This document shows positions 9,808-19,986 of a stretch of 64,000 nt of DNA, piece after piece; the stretch's first letter is position 1; the number at the start of each line of letters is the position of its first letter. The translations under genes and the position numbers were made by a program. Origin of the DNA: Paenibacillus sp. PastM-3 (GTDB lineage Bacteria; Bacillota; Bacilli; Paenibacillales; Paenibacillaceae); assembly GCF_029893965.1 (NCBI RefSeq), contig NZ_JARXXP010000009.1:124001-188000 (forward strand). Reading direction: 5' to 3'. The notes beneath the pieces were generated by a model. That model did no database searches and was not told the origin of the DNA. It was given only the letters and a program-made list of their open reading frames with translations.

Positions 9808-9832
9808 GGATTGTTACTGAAAAGGCAAAACC
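9808..9832 (+). promoter_or_regulatory. RAT antiterminator 1 (LicT/BglG-family RNA target)
   Basis: ggattgttactg...ggcaaaacc matches the ribonucleic antiterminator consensus recognised by BglG/LicT co-antiterminator domains. Its 3' part overlaps the 5' arm of the following terminator, so antiterminator and terminator exclude each other. Confidence 0.85.
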
Positions 9833-9874
9833 CAGGACATGTGTTGAGACATGTTTTGGGTTTTGCCTTTTTTT
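9823..9874 (+). terminator. Leader terminator 1 upstream of licT
   Basis: aggcaaaaccc pairs with gggttttgcct, with an inner gacatgt/acatgtt hairpin, followed by T7. Expected to be read through when LicT binds the overlapping RAT. Confidence 0.9.
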
Positions 9875-10047
9875 AGTCTCACTACATGTACTCACTGCAG
9901 TTACAGAACTAATACAACGGAGCAGGTGATGTTGAAATTCCAGTCTCCCTGGAAGCGCCATTAACAGTGTCGGCTGGCCTGAGACTTTTCGTCCAGTGTC
10001 TAAATCCTGCGGGTACATTATTTAGGGATATAGAGGAGGCAGCTTGG

Positions 10048-10884
10048 ATGATTATCAAAAAAATCTTTAACAACAACGCCATTGTCGCCAAAGATTCGCA
10101 AAAGCAGGAGTTAGTCGTCATGGGCTGCGGAATCGGCTTCAAAAAAAGCATTGGCGATGCTGTAGATGAAGGATTAATTGAAAAGGTCTTCATTCTTAAG
10201 CAAAAAGAAGCCTCCGAGCGGTTTAAGCTGTTGCTGGAGGATGTCCCGTCTGAATACGTATCGCTCTGCTACGACATCATAGAGTACGGCAAAAACATGT
10301 TGCAGGTACCGTTAAGTGAATATATTTATGTTACACTTACGGATCACATTTATAATACGTTCAAGATGTATGACGAAGGGATTCAGAACCCTAATCCGCT
10401 GATCTGGGAAATCAAAAAGATTTATCCCAAAGAATTTGCCGTCGGCTTAAAGGCGCTGGAATTCATCCGGGATTCTATCAGTAAAGAGCTGTCAGAAGAT
10501 GAAGCGGGCAACATCGCCCTTCATTTAATTAATGCCCAGATCAACAGCTCGTATTATAGGACATCGGACGTAGCTGGCCAGACCCGGAAAATACAAGACA
10601 TTCTGAACATTATTAAATACACTTACAATATCACCCTCGATGAGAAATCGATCAGCTTTGAGCGATTTATAACCCATTTGCGCTTCTACTTCCAGCGGAT
10701 TCATCAGAAAAAGAAGATGGAGCTGGAGGATGATTTCTTATTAAAACAAGTCAAGGCAAAATATAAGAATGCTTACAACTGCATGATGAAAATTGAGAAG
10801 TATCTGAATACCGAACTGTCGGATGAGGAAAAGCTGTACCTGACCATTCACGTACATCGTGTAACAGACCGGCAAACTGAATAA
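10048..10884 (+). CDS. licT: BglG-family transcription antiterminator LicT
   Basis: 278 residues: an RNA-binding CAT domain (about 1-56, beginning MIIKKIFNNN), PRD1 (about 65-170) and PRD2 (about 171-278). Four histidines stand where the PTS phosphorylates LicT: His100, His159, His210 and His268 or His270. An upstream in-frame GTG at 9967 would add residues unlike the family; ATG 10048 follows AGAGGAGG at good spacing. LicT binds the RAT sites before its own gene and before bglP; without substrate the PTS permease phosphorylates PRD1 and blocks it. This is standard family knowledge, and the two RATs here support it directly. Confidence 0.93.
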   Translation: MIIKKIFNNNAIVAKDSQKQELVVMGCGIGFKKSIGDAVDEGLIEKVFILKQKEASERFKLLLEDVPSEYVSLCYDIIEYGKNMLQVPLSEYIYVTLTDHIYNTFKMYDEGIQNPNPLIWEIKKIYPKEFAVGLKALEFIRDSISKELSEDEAGNIALHLINAQINSSYYRTSDVAGQTRKIQDILNIIKYTYNITLDEKSISFERFITHLRFYFQRIHQKKKMELEDDFLLKQVKAKYKNAYNCMMKIEKYLNTELSDEEKLYLTIHVHRVTDRQTE

Positions 10885-10891
10885 TCATTTT

Positions 10892-10920
10892 GGATTGTTA
10901 CTGGTAAAGCAGGCGAGACC
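10892..10920 (+). promoter_or_regulatory. RAT antiterminator 2 between licT and bglP
   Basis: ggattgttactg, four-base middle, gcaggcgagacc. The match to the RAT consensus is excellent. It overlaps the 5' arm of terminator 2. Confidence 0.88.
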
Positions 10921-10968
10921 AAAATAGATAACATGCTCTGTATGTTATCTATTAGGTCTCGTCTTTTT
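10911..10968 (+). terminator. Intergenic terminator 2 upstream of bglP
   Basis: gcgagacc pairs with ggtctcgt, with an inner atagataacat/atgttatctat stem, then T6. Confidence 0.9.
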
Positions 10969-10973
10969 TATAA

Positions 10974-14386
<3,413 letters not shown>

Positions 14387-14414
14387 ATTAAAAATCAGAG
14401 AGTAAGCCGGCATG

Positions 14415-14446
14415 CAGCCGTATCAGACGAGGATCTGGTACGGCTG
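14415..14446. terminator. Weak terminator between convergent bglH and hisS
   Basis: cagccgta/tacggctg stem; the following T tract is poor on the plus strand. Confidence 0.45.
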
Positions 14447-14461
14447 TTATGTTGTACTGCC

Positions 14462-15736
14462 TTAACCGGAAATCATCTTTATTGCTTCTTCCACTGTAAG
14501 CAGTTGCTCCGTCTCCAGCATCATATCCCTCAGTAGGAGCTTGCCCTGCGCCGCTTCATCTTCGCCGATCAGCAGGCAGTACCGGATGCTCTTGGCAGAG
14601 GCGGCAGCCAGTATTTTTTTGAGCTTGCGCGTGCCAGTGTCGACATTGACCCGGACGCCAGCGTTCCGCAGCGCGGCAGCAGCTGTAAGTGCCTGCGGCA
14701 TAGTCTCACCGATCGGAATCAGCAGCACGCCGGAATCGGCTTCCTGCACCGGACGTTCTCCCAGCAGAGCCATAATCGACTCCATACCGAAGGAGATGCC
14801 GACCGTCGGAACATTGATATCATCCCGGCCGACGAGCTTGCCGATGATGTTATCATACCGACCACCCCCGCCCAGACTTGAGGTATAGCTGCCGGTAGCA
14901 TCAAAAATCTCATACACGGTTCCGGTATAAAAGGACAGGCCGCGTGAGAGGAACGGGTCGAATACACATGCTGTGGAGAGCCCGGTTGCCTCAATCAGCT
15001 GCTGCAGTCCTTGGACCTCTAGTGCGCCCGGCTGGCCGCCCAGCCCATATCGCTCTGCCAGGGTGGTGAAATCCGCATTTTCCGTCTCCAGAAGACCGCT
15101 TATGGCGAGCACTGCCTGTTCTGTGAGCCCTTTGTCGCGGAGCTCAGCCAGTACAGCCTGCAGGCCGATTTTGGCCAGTTTGTCGAGGGTCAGCATCACG
15201 GACAGGCTGTCCTCTGCAGGGACACCGGCTGCTGCCAGGATTTCGCCCAGAAACCGGCGGTTGTTCCATTTCAAGACGATGGGAATATCCAGTCTGCGGA
15301 AGACCTCCGCAGCCAGCTGCATCAGCTCGGCCTCAGCCTGCGGGCCGGCAATGCCGGCCACATCGGCGTCGCATTGCAGGAACTCGCGCAGCCGGCCTTT
15401 TTTGACCGGACCGTCGCGGAATACCTTGCCGATCTCATATCGTTTATACGGAAAGCGGATACCCGGATTCAGCGCAATCACTTTAGCAAACGGTATGGTC
15501 AGATCATACCGCAGACCCAGCGTCCGTCCGCCCTGGTCGGTCAGCTGGTACATTTCCCGTAAAATTTCGTCACCCCCGGCATATTTGGAGGTCAGCAGCT
15601 CCAGTTCATTCAGCAGCGTGGTTTCCATCGGTTCAAAATCATAGAGCTCAAACAGGCCGCGCAGCACAGTCTGGACCTTTTGTCTTGCCGCCTGTTCGCG
15701 TCCGAAGTAATCATAGGTTCCTTTGATATTTTGCAT
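14462..15736 (-). CDS. hisS: Histidine-tRNA ligase (eukaryote-like subtype)
   Basis: 424 residues, class II synthetase. The motif 2 region FRDGPVKKGRLREFLQCDAD is present, the histidine-specific motif appears as GLSFYTGTVYE, then SLGGGGRYDNIIG (motif 3 side) and an anticodon-binding domain at about 330-424. GRLREFLQCDADVAG is closer to the eukaryotic and archaeal sequence GRYREFYQCDFDIAG than to the usual bacterial GRYRQFHQ form, so this may be a second or replacement HisRS. HisZ (the ATP-phosphoribosyltransferase regulatory subunit) is an alternative, but no hisG is adjacent and HisRS substrate motifs are kept. AAGGGAG lies about 10 nt before the ATG. A 230-nt leader with an attenuator precedes it. 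Confidence 0.8.
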   Translation of the reverse strand: MQNIKGTYDYFGREQAARQKVQTVLRGLFELYDFEPMETTLLNELELLTSKYAGGDEILREMYQLTDQGGRTLGLRYDLTIPFAKVIALNPGIRFPYKRYEIGKVFRDGPVKKGRLREFLQCDADVAGIAGPQAEAELMQLAAEVFRRLDIPIVLKWNNRRFLGEILAAAGVPAEDSLSVMLTLDKLAKIGLQAVLAELRDKGLTEQAVLAISGLLETENADFTTLAERYGLGGQPGALEVQGLQQLIEATGLSTACVFDPFLSRGLSFYTGTVYEIFDATGSYTSSLGGGGRYDNIIGKLVGRDDINVPTVGISFGMESIMALLGERPVQEADSGVLLIPIGETMPQALTAAAALRNAGVRVNVDTGTRKLKKILAAASAKSIRYCLLIGEDEAAQGKLLLRDMMLETEQLLTVEEAIKMISG

Positions 15737-15780
15737 AATAAGCAGCTCCCTTTAGTGTGGTCCGGAATGTCCGGCCAAAT

Positions 15781-15815
15781 AAAAAACGCGCCGGACCTCG
15801 TGGTCCTGCGCGTTT
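15781..15815 (-). terminator. Leader terminator of hisS (attenuator)
   Basis: On the minus strand AAACGCGC (15815-15808) pairs with GCGCGTTT (15791-15784), with an inner GGACC/GGTCC stem and an ACGA-containing loop, followed by T6. It stands before the hisS ribosome site, so it would stop transcription before the gene. Confidence 0.85.
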
Positions 15816-15878
15816 CCATATTACGCAGGGAGGTCAAACGCGAATAGCGTTAGCCCTCCCTGAATGCCTTCAGGTGTG

Positions 15879-15941
15879 CTAACGCTGCTTGTGATGATGA
15901 AGCTGATTCTGTATGATGGAAATGCTGTTTATAAGGTTCAC
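15879..15941 (-). CDS. His-rich leader peptide of hisS
   Basis: A 20-codon reading frame, GTG start to TAG, ending LHHHKQR. GAAGGGAG lies 9 nt before the GTG. Three His codons in a row (CAT CAT CAC) stand just ahead of the stop codon and of a stable hairpin. The start is only about 30 nt after the predicted transcription start. Its position, its histidine run and the gene it precedes (histidyl-tRNA synthetase) all fit a sensor of charged tRNA-His. It is too short for normal gene finders, and translation is inferred. Confidence 0.72.
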   Translation of the reverse strand: MNLINSISIIQNQLHHHKQR

Positions 15942-15976
15942 CGGAATCAGCTCCCTTCGAATTTTGATTAATGTAC

Positions 15977-16005
15977 ATTATAGCGGATGAAATGGGGCAG
16001 TGCAA
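15977..16005 (-). promoter_or_regulatory. Promoter of the hisS leader
   Basis: On the minus strand TTGCAC, 17 bp, TATAAT; predicted start near 15970. Very good SigA match. Confidence 0.75.
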
Positions 16006-16065
16006 GCGGCAAAATCGGCAATGTGCCGGATGATGTGATAACTAAAGTGAAAAGAGGCGTTGTTA

Positions 16066-16728
16066 ATGGATCATGAACAATTAATAGCGGCAGCCGAAGG
16101 CTATGCCAAGGAACAGCTGGGCCGGGATACTACCGGGCATGACTGGTTTCACACGGACCGGGTACGGAATACGGCTGCGCTGATTGCCTTAATGGAAGGG
16201 GCGGATGTTCTCGTCTGCACGATTGCGGCTCTGCTGCATGACGTCGCTGATGAGAAGCTGAACGACTCCAAGGAAGCGGGGCTGCAAAAAGTTGCAGGCT
16301 GGCTGGAGGAGCATCTGGAGGACGCCGAACAGGCCGGACATATCATGCAGATTATCGGGACGATGTCCTTCAGCGGCGGCGGAGGAGCTCCCATGTCTAC
16401 ACTGGAAGGGCAATGCGTACAGGATGCGGACCGGCTGGATGCGCTGGGGGCGATCGGCATTGCCCGGACGATGGTTTTTTCGGGGGCCAAGGGCCGTCCG
16501 GTCTACGATCCGGCGGAGGCTCCGCGGGAAGAATCGCTGCAAAAGGAATACCGCGACTACTCCAAGGGGACGGCGGTTAATCATTTTTATGAGAAGCTGC
16601 TGAAGCTGAAGGATCTGATGAATACTGCCTACGGACGTAAGCTGGCTGAGGAGCGGCATGATTTCATGCTGCTGTATCTGGAGCAATTTTATAAGGAATG
16701 GAATCAGGGCAGCGAGAAGCTGTTATAA
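16066..16728 (+). CDS. HD-domain phosphohydrolase (YedJ-like)
   Basis: 220 residues. The metal-binding pattern H...HD...D is visible: GHDWFHTDRV, LLHDVADEKL and DADRLDALG. This arrangement is typical of the YedJ/PF01966 group of soluble metal-dependent phosphohydrolases; substrates in the family are mostly nucleotides, but this one is unknown. ATG 16066 follows AAAGAGG at 8 nt; the TTG two codons earlier is disfavoured. It is divergent from hisS and followed closely by dbpA, with which it may be cotranscribed. Confidence 0.8.
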   Translation: MDHEQLIAAAEGYAKEQLGRDTTGHDWFHTDRVRNTAALIALMEGADVLVCTIAALLHDVADEKLNDSKEAGLQKVAGWLEEHLEDAEQAGHIMQIIGTMSFSGGGGAPMSTLEGQCVQDADRLDALGAIGIARTMVFSGAKGRPVYDPAEAPREESLQKEYRDYSKGTAVNHFYEKLLKLKDLMNTAYGRKLAEERHDFMLLYLEQFYKEWNQGSEKLL

Positions 16729-16761
16729 TGGGACAAGGCTTACAATGGAAGGAACAACTAC

Positions 16762-18207
16762 ATGAGTGAATTGCAGTTTAGAGATTATCAGTTAAATGAA
16801 GAATTAATCAAGGCGCTGGACGTTTTGGGCTATTCGAGCCCGACAGAAGTGCAGAGCAAGGTCATTCCTGTTGCCCTTAAAGGTCAGGATCTGATCGTGA
16901 AGTCACAGACCGGCAGCGGTAAAACCGCCTCGTTCGGCATTCCTGTCTGCGAGCTTGTAGACTGGGCAGAGAATAAGCCGCAGGTGCTTGTACTGACACC
17001 GACACGCGAACTTGCTGCACAGGTTAAAGAGGATATTACCAACATCGGGCGCTTCAAACGGATCAAGGCCGTGGCCCTGTTCGGCAAGCAGCCGTTCGCC
17101 CCGCAGAAGATTGAACTGACTCAAAAAACACATGTCGTCGTAGGCACGCCGGGACGTGTGTTCGACCATATCGAGCGCGGCACATTGCCGCTGAACAAGA
17201 TTAGAACCCTTGTCATTGACGAAGCGGATGAGATGCTCAGCATGGGCTTTATCGAGCAGATTGAGAAAATTATCAAACAGCTGCCCAAGGAGCGGGTTAC
17301 GATGCTGTTCTCGGCCACCTTGCCGGAAGCCATTAAGAATCTGTGCCGCAAATATATGACCGAGCCGGTGGATATTGAAATTGAAGCCAGCGGGATCACG
17401 ACGGCTACTATTGAGCATGCGCTGATTGAGGTCAGACAGGCGGCGAAGTTCGGGCTGCTGCTGGACCTGCTGACGGTGGAGAACCCGGATAGCTGTATTA
17501 TTTTTTGCCGGACACAGGAGCAGGTAAATGATCTGTTCCGGGGAATGGCTGATCAGGAGCTTCCGGCGGACAAGCTGCACGGCGGGATGATGCAGGACGA
17601 GCGGTTTGAGGTAATGAACGCGTTCAAGCGGGGCCAGTTCCGGTATCTGATCGCTACAGATGTAGCTGCCCGGGGCATAGATATCGAGAATATTACCCAT
17701 GTCATCAACTACGATATCCCGATGGAAAAAGAGAGCTACGTACACCGCACCGGCCGCACCGCCCGCGCAGGCAAGAGCGGTAAAGCAATTACGCTGGTTA
17801 CGCCCAATGAGCATAAATGGGTGAAGGACATTGAGGGCTACATCGGTTTTGCAATTCCGCAGATGAAGGCTCCTTCGGAGGATGCCGTCGCTTATGCCAA
17901 GCCGGCTTTTGAACAAAAGCTCGGTAAACAGCAGGTCCGCAAGGCCGGCAAAACCGAGGTAATGAACCGAAACATCATGAAGCTGTATTTCAATGGCGGC
18001 AAGAAGAAGAAGCTGCGTGCGGTTGATTTTGTCGGAACGATTGCCAAGCTTGAGGGAATGACTGCCGATGATATCGGGATCATCACGATTCAGGACAATG
18101 TAACCTATGTGGATATTCTGAACGGCAAAGGCCCGATGGTGCTGCAGGCGATGAAGGATACGACCATCAAAGGCAAGCAGCTAAAAGTGCATATTGCCAA
18201 AAAATAG
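16762..18207 (+). CDS. dbpA: DEAD-box ATP-dependent RNA helicase DbpA/YxiN
   Basis: 481 residues. The Q motif, Walker [16 protein letters not shown] in [11 protein letters not shown] in LFSATLP and [11 protein letters not shown] are all present. The C-terminal about 80 residues (from [21 protein letters not shown]) form the DbpA-type RNA-recognition domain that binds hairpin 92 of 23S rRNA. The protein assists late 50S assembly. GGAAGGAACAACTAC precedes the ATG, 33 bp after the HD gene. Confidence 0.93.
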   Translation: MSELQFRDYQLNEELIKALDVLGYSSPTEVQSKVIPVALKGQDLIVKSQTGSGKTASFGIPVCELVDWAENKPQVLVLTPTRELAAQVKEDITNIGRFKRIKAVALFGKQPFAPQKIELTQKTHVVVGTPGRVFDHIERGTLPLNKIRTLVIDEADEMLSMGFIEQIEKIIKQLPKERVTMLFSATLPEAIKNLCRKYMTEPVDIEIEASGITTATIEHALIEVRQAAKFGLLLDLLTVENPDSCIIFCRTQEQVNDLFRGMADQELPADKLHGGMMQDERFEVMNAFKRGQFRYLIATDVAARGIDIENITHVINYDIPMEKESYVHRTGRTARAGKSGKAITLVTPNEHKWVKDIEGYIGFAIPQMKAPSEDAVAYAKPAFEQKLGKQQVRKAGKTEVMNRNIMKLYFNGGKKKKLRAVDFVGTIAKLEGMTADDIGIITIQDNVTYVDILNGKGPMVLQAMKDTTIKGKQLKVHIAKK

Positions 18208-18236
18208 CATGAACGCTGCTGAAGGGGATGGGGAAG

Positions 18237-19517
18237 ATGATAGACGTGAGAAGCCGGGAATTTGCCGTTCCCTTTTTGCAGAGCCTGATTCAGGTGGATA
18301 CCTGTAACCCGCCGGGCAATGAGCACCGTTTAGCCCTGCTGCTGCAGGAATATTTGCGCGAGGAGGGCCTGGACAGCCGTGTCATCACAGTTGAGCAGGG
18401 GCGCAGCAATCTTGAAGCGGTAGTTGCCGGCGGCGGGGGGCGGAAGCTGATGTTCTGCGGACATCTGGATACCGTCAGCCCCTGGACAGCCGAAGCGGGA
18501 AAATATCCGCCGCATGGCGCTGTGATTGAGGGCAGCCGGATGTACGGCCGGGGTACCTCTGATATGAAAGGTGGGCTGGCAGCCATGCTGCTCGCTGCCG
18601 TGTCGCTTCAGCAGGAGGGGATCCGCCTGGGCGGGGACCTGATCGTCCTGGCGACAGCCGGTGAAGAGGTGGACAGCTGCGGGGCCCGGCACTATGCGGA
18701 GCAGCATAACCTGGAGGAGCTGGACGGCCTGGTGATTGCCGAGCCGACAGGCAGCCGGGTCGCCGTTGGCCACAAAGGAGCACTGTGGCTGCGGATTACG
18801 CTGTATGGACGCAGTGCCCACGGCTCCATGCCGCACCTTGGCCTGAATGCGGTGGAAGGGATGATGGAAGTGATCGCGCTGCTTAAGCGCCATGCCCTGG
18901 AGTGGCAGGCCCATGATCCTGTCCTGGGATCAAGCAGCCTGTCGGTCAATACTATCGCCGGCGGTGTGCAGACCAATGTGATCGCTGACCGCTGCAGCAT
19001 CGATGTGGATATCCGGACGGTTCCGCCGCTGCTGCATGCAGAGCTGCTGGCCGGGATTACGGCCAAGCTTGACGGCATGCAGCAGCTGAATGCCGGCTTC
19101 CGCTATGAGGTGGAGGAGCTGCTGGACCGTAGTGTGGTCTACACAGATCCCGCTGAGGAGCTGATCCGCACTGCGCTTGAGCTTGCCGGCTGGGCTGGTG
19201 AGGGAACAGAGCAGAGTAAAGAGAATGGCTCTGCCGGCATCGGTGTAGCTGCTGAACGTGCAGCCGGGGGAGTAGACATGACCATTGGCACTCCAACGGG
19301 AGGAGATGCTGTTTCTGCAGCTGTGCAGGGAGTCTCCTATTATACGGATGCCTCCGTGCTCCATAATCACGGGAAGCTGCCCGTGCTGATCTATGGTCCC
19401 GGTGATCCCAAGCTGGCCCATCAGCCGGACGAATGGATTGATATTGAAGCGTACCTTGAATCGATCAGCTTTTACCGGGAGCTGGCGGTCCGTTTTCTTG
19501 GGGTAGCTGCAGACTAG
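18237..19517 (+). CDS. M20-family metallopeptidase (ArgE/DapE group)
   Basis: 426 residues. Zinc ligands and catalytic residues are in CGHLDTVSP, GRGTSDMKGG and ATAGEEVDSCGA; a lid/dimerisation domain with GRSAHGSMPHLG follows, and GTPTGGDA and HNHGKLP-type elements close the active site. It is a cytosolic co-catalytic zinc amidase acting on N-acyl amino acids or small peptides; which one cannot be told. ATG 18237 has AAGGGG 9 nt upstream; ATG 18228 is directly adjacent to that element and less likely. It begins 30 bp after dbpA. Confidence 0.85.
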   Translation: MIDVRSREFAVPFLQSLIQVDTCNPPGNEHRLALLLQEYLREEGLDSRVITVEQGRSNLEAVVAGGGGRKLMFCGHLDTVSPWTAEAGKYPPHGAVIEGSRMYGRGTSDMKGGLAAMLLAAVSLQQEGIRLGGDLIVLATAGEEVDSCGARHYAEQHNLEELDGLVIAEPTGSRVAVGHKGALWLRITLYGRSAHGSMPHLGLNAVEGMMEVIALLKRHALEWQAHDPVLGSSSLSVNTIAGGVQTNVIADRCSIDVDIRTVPPLLHAELLAGITAKLDGMQQLNAGFRYEVEELLDRSVVYTDPAEELIRTALELAGWAGEGTEQSKENGSAGIGVAAERAAGGVDMTIGTPTGGDAVSAAVQGVSYYTDASVLHNHGKLPVLIYGPGDPKLAHQPDEWIDIEAYLESISFYRELAVRFLGVAAD

Positions 19518-19640
19518 AGGGACTGTTGTGTAAGTCCGCCATGCCGGCATATGGTGCCGAGTGGAATGAATACTACGGGTGGTGCACCAGTATGTTCATC
19601 ATTGCAGCGGTAACGTCATAACTCCCGCGATTTGCCCTGC

Positions 19641-19825
19641 CTAACGGACTCAGATGACGTTATTCCTTCAAGAAGGGTACTTTCGGAAAACTAACGGACT
19701 CAGCTGATCTTATTTGGAGCAAAAAGAGGTCTTTTAGCCGTAGTTGCGCCACATAAGGACGCTAGAGTCCGTTAGAATGGTTAGCTGGGCGATTTAATGC
19801 AAATAAGGTCGCTGAGGTCTGTTAG
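19641..19825. repeat. 185-bp composite repeat element, copy 1 (four 25-bp units, two direct then two inverted)
   Basis: Units CTAACGGACTC...TTATT: forward at 19641 and 19691 (50 bp apart), inverted at 19752-19776 and 19801-19825 (49 bp apart), with 36 bp in the middle. The spacers are unrelated to those of copy 2 at 34936-35120, which has the same geometry. It lies in a 470-bp gap between convergent genes that otherwise holds only a GTTAGACC/GGTCTAAC dyad (19862-19903) and a terminator. Confidence 0.75.
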
Positions 19826-19914
19826 AGACCCGCGATAGTTGGCTGCCAGTTAGCAGAGGGAGTTAGACCGCTGGCTTAGAGCAGCAGAAACAGCCGGTCT
19901 AACTGCACCACAAC

Positions 19915-19964
19915 AAAAAACCTTCCGCCAGGCGGCCGACAGGCCGGGGAGCGGAAGGTTTTTT
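19915..19964. terminator. Bidirectional terminator between M20 gene and ABC exporter
   Basis: CCTTCCGC/GCGGAAGG stem flanked by A6 and T6. Confidence 0.88.
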
Positions 19965-19986
19965 ATGTTTATTTAGTCAAGGCGGT

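Larger units (their letters stand above)
15781..15970 (-). promoter_or_regulatory. hisS leader RNA with competing hairpins (ribosome-mediated attenuator, predicted)
   Basis: Minus-strand pairings that I can read: stem A 15952-15944 with 15909-15901 (AGCTGATTC/GAATCAGCT); stem B 15886-15878 with 15854-15846 (AGCGTTAGC/GCTAACGCT) plus inner CCTGAA/TTCAGG; stem C 15862-15855 with 15833-15826 (CAGGGAGG/CCTCCCTG); stem D 15842-15836 with 15815-15809 (CGCGTTT/AAACGCG); then the terminator. B conflicts with C, C conflicts with D, and D conflicts with the terminator. The His codons of the leader peptide end 5 nt before stem B and its stop codon lies inside B. Inferred logic: stalling at His leaves B intact, so D forms and hisS is read; reaching the stop codon melts B, so C forms and the terminator wins. 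Confidence 0.75.

Noticed and set aside
9723..9929. 68-codon frame over the licT leader
   Set aside because: It runs through the cre site, promoter, RAT and terminator; it has no ribosome site and is explained by these RNA/DNA signals.
15781..15970. T-box riboswitch upstream of hisS
   Set aside because: TGGAAACGCG only loosely resembles the T-box core TGGNACCGCG; the stem I motifs and a specifier loop are not visible, and the UGGN base would not fit the C73 discriminator of tRNA-His. The leader peptide model explains more of the sequence.
19641..19825. CRISPR array
   Set aside because: 25-bp units with about 25-bp spacers recall CRISPR, but there are only four units, half are inverted, and no cas gene is near.
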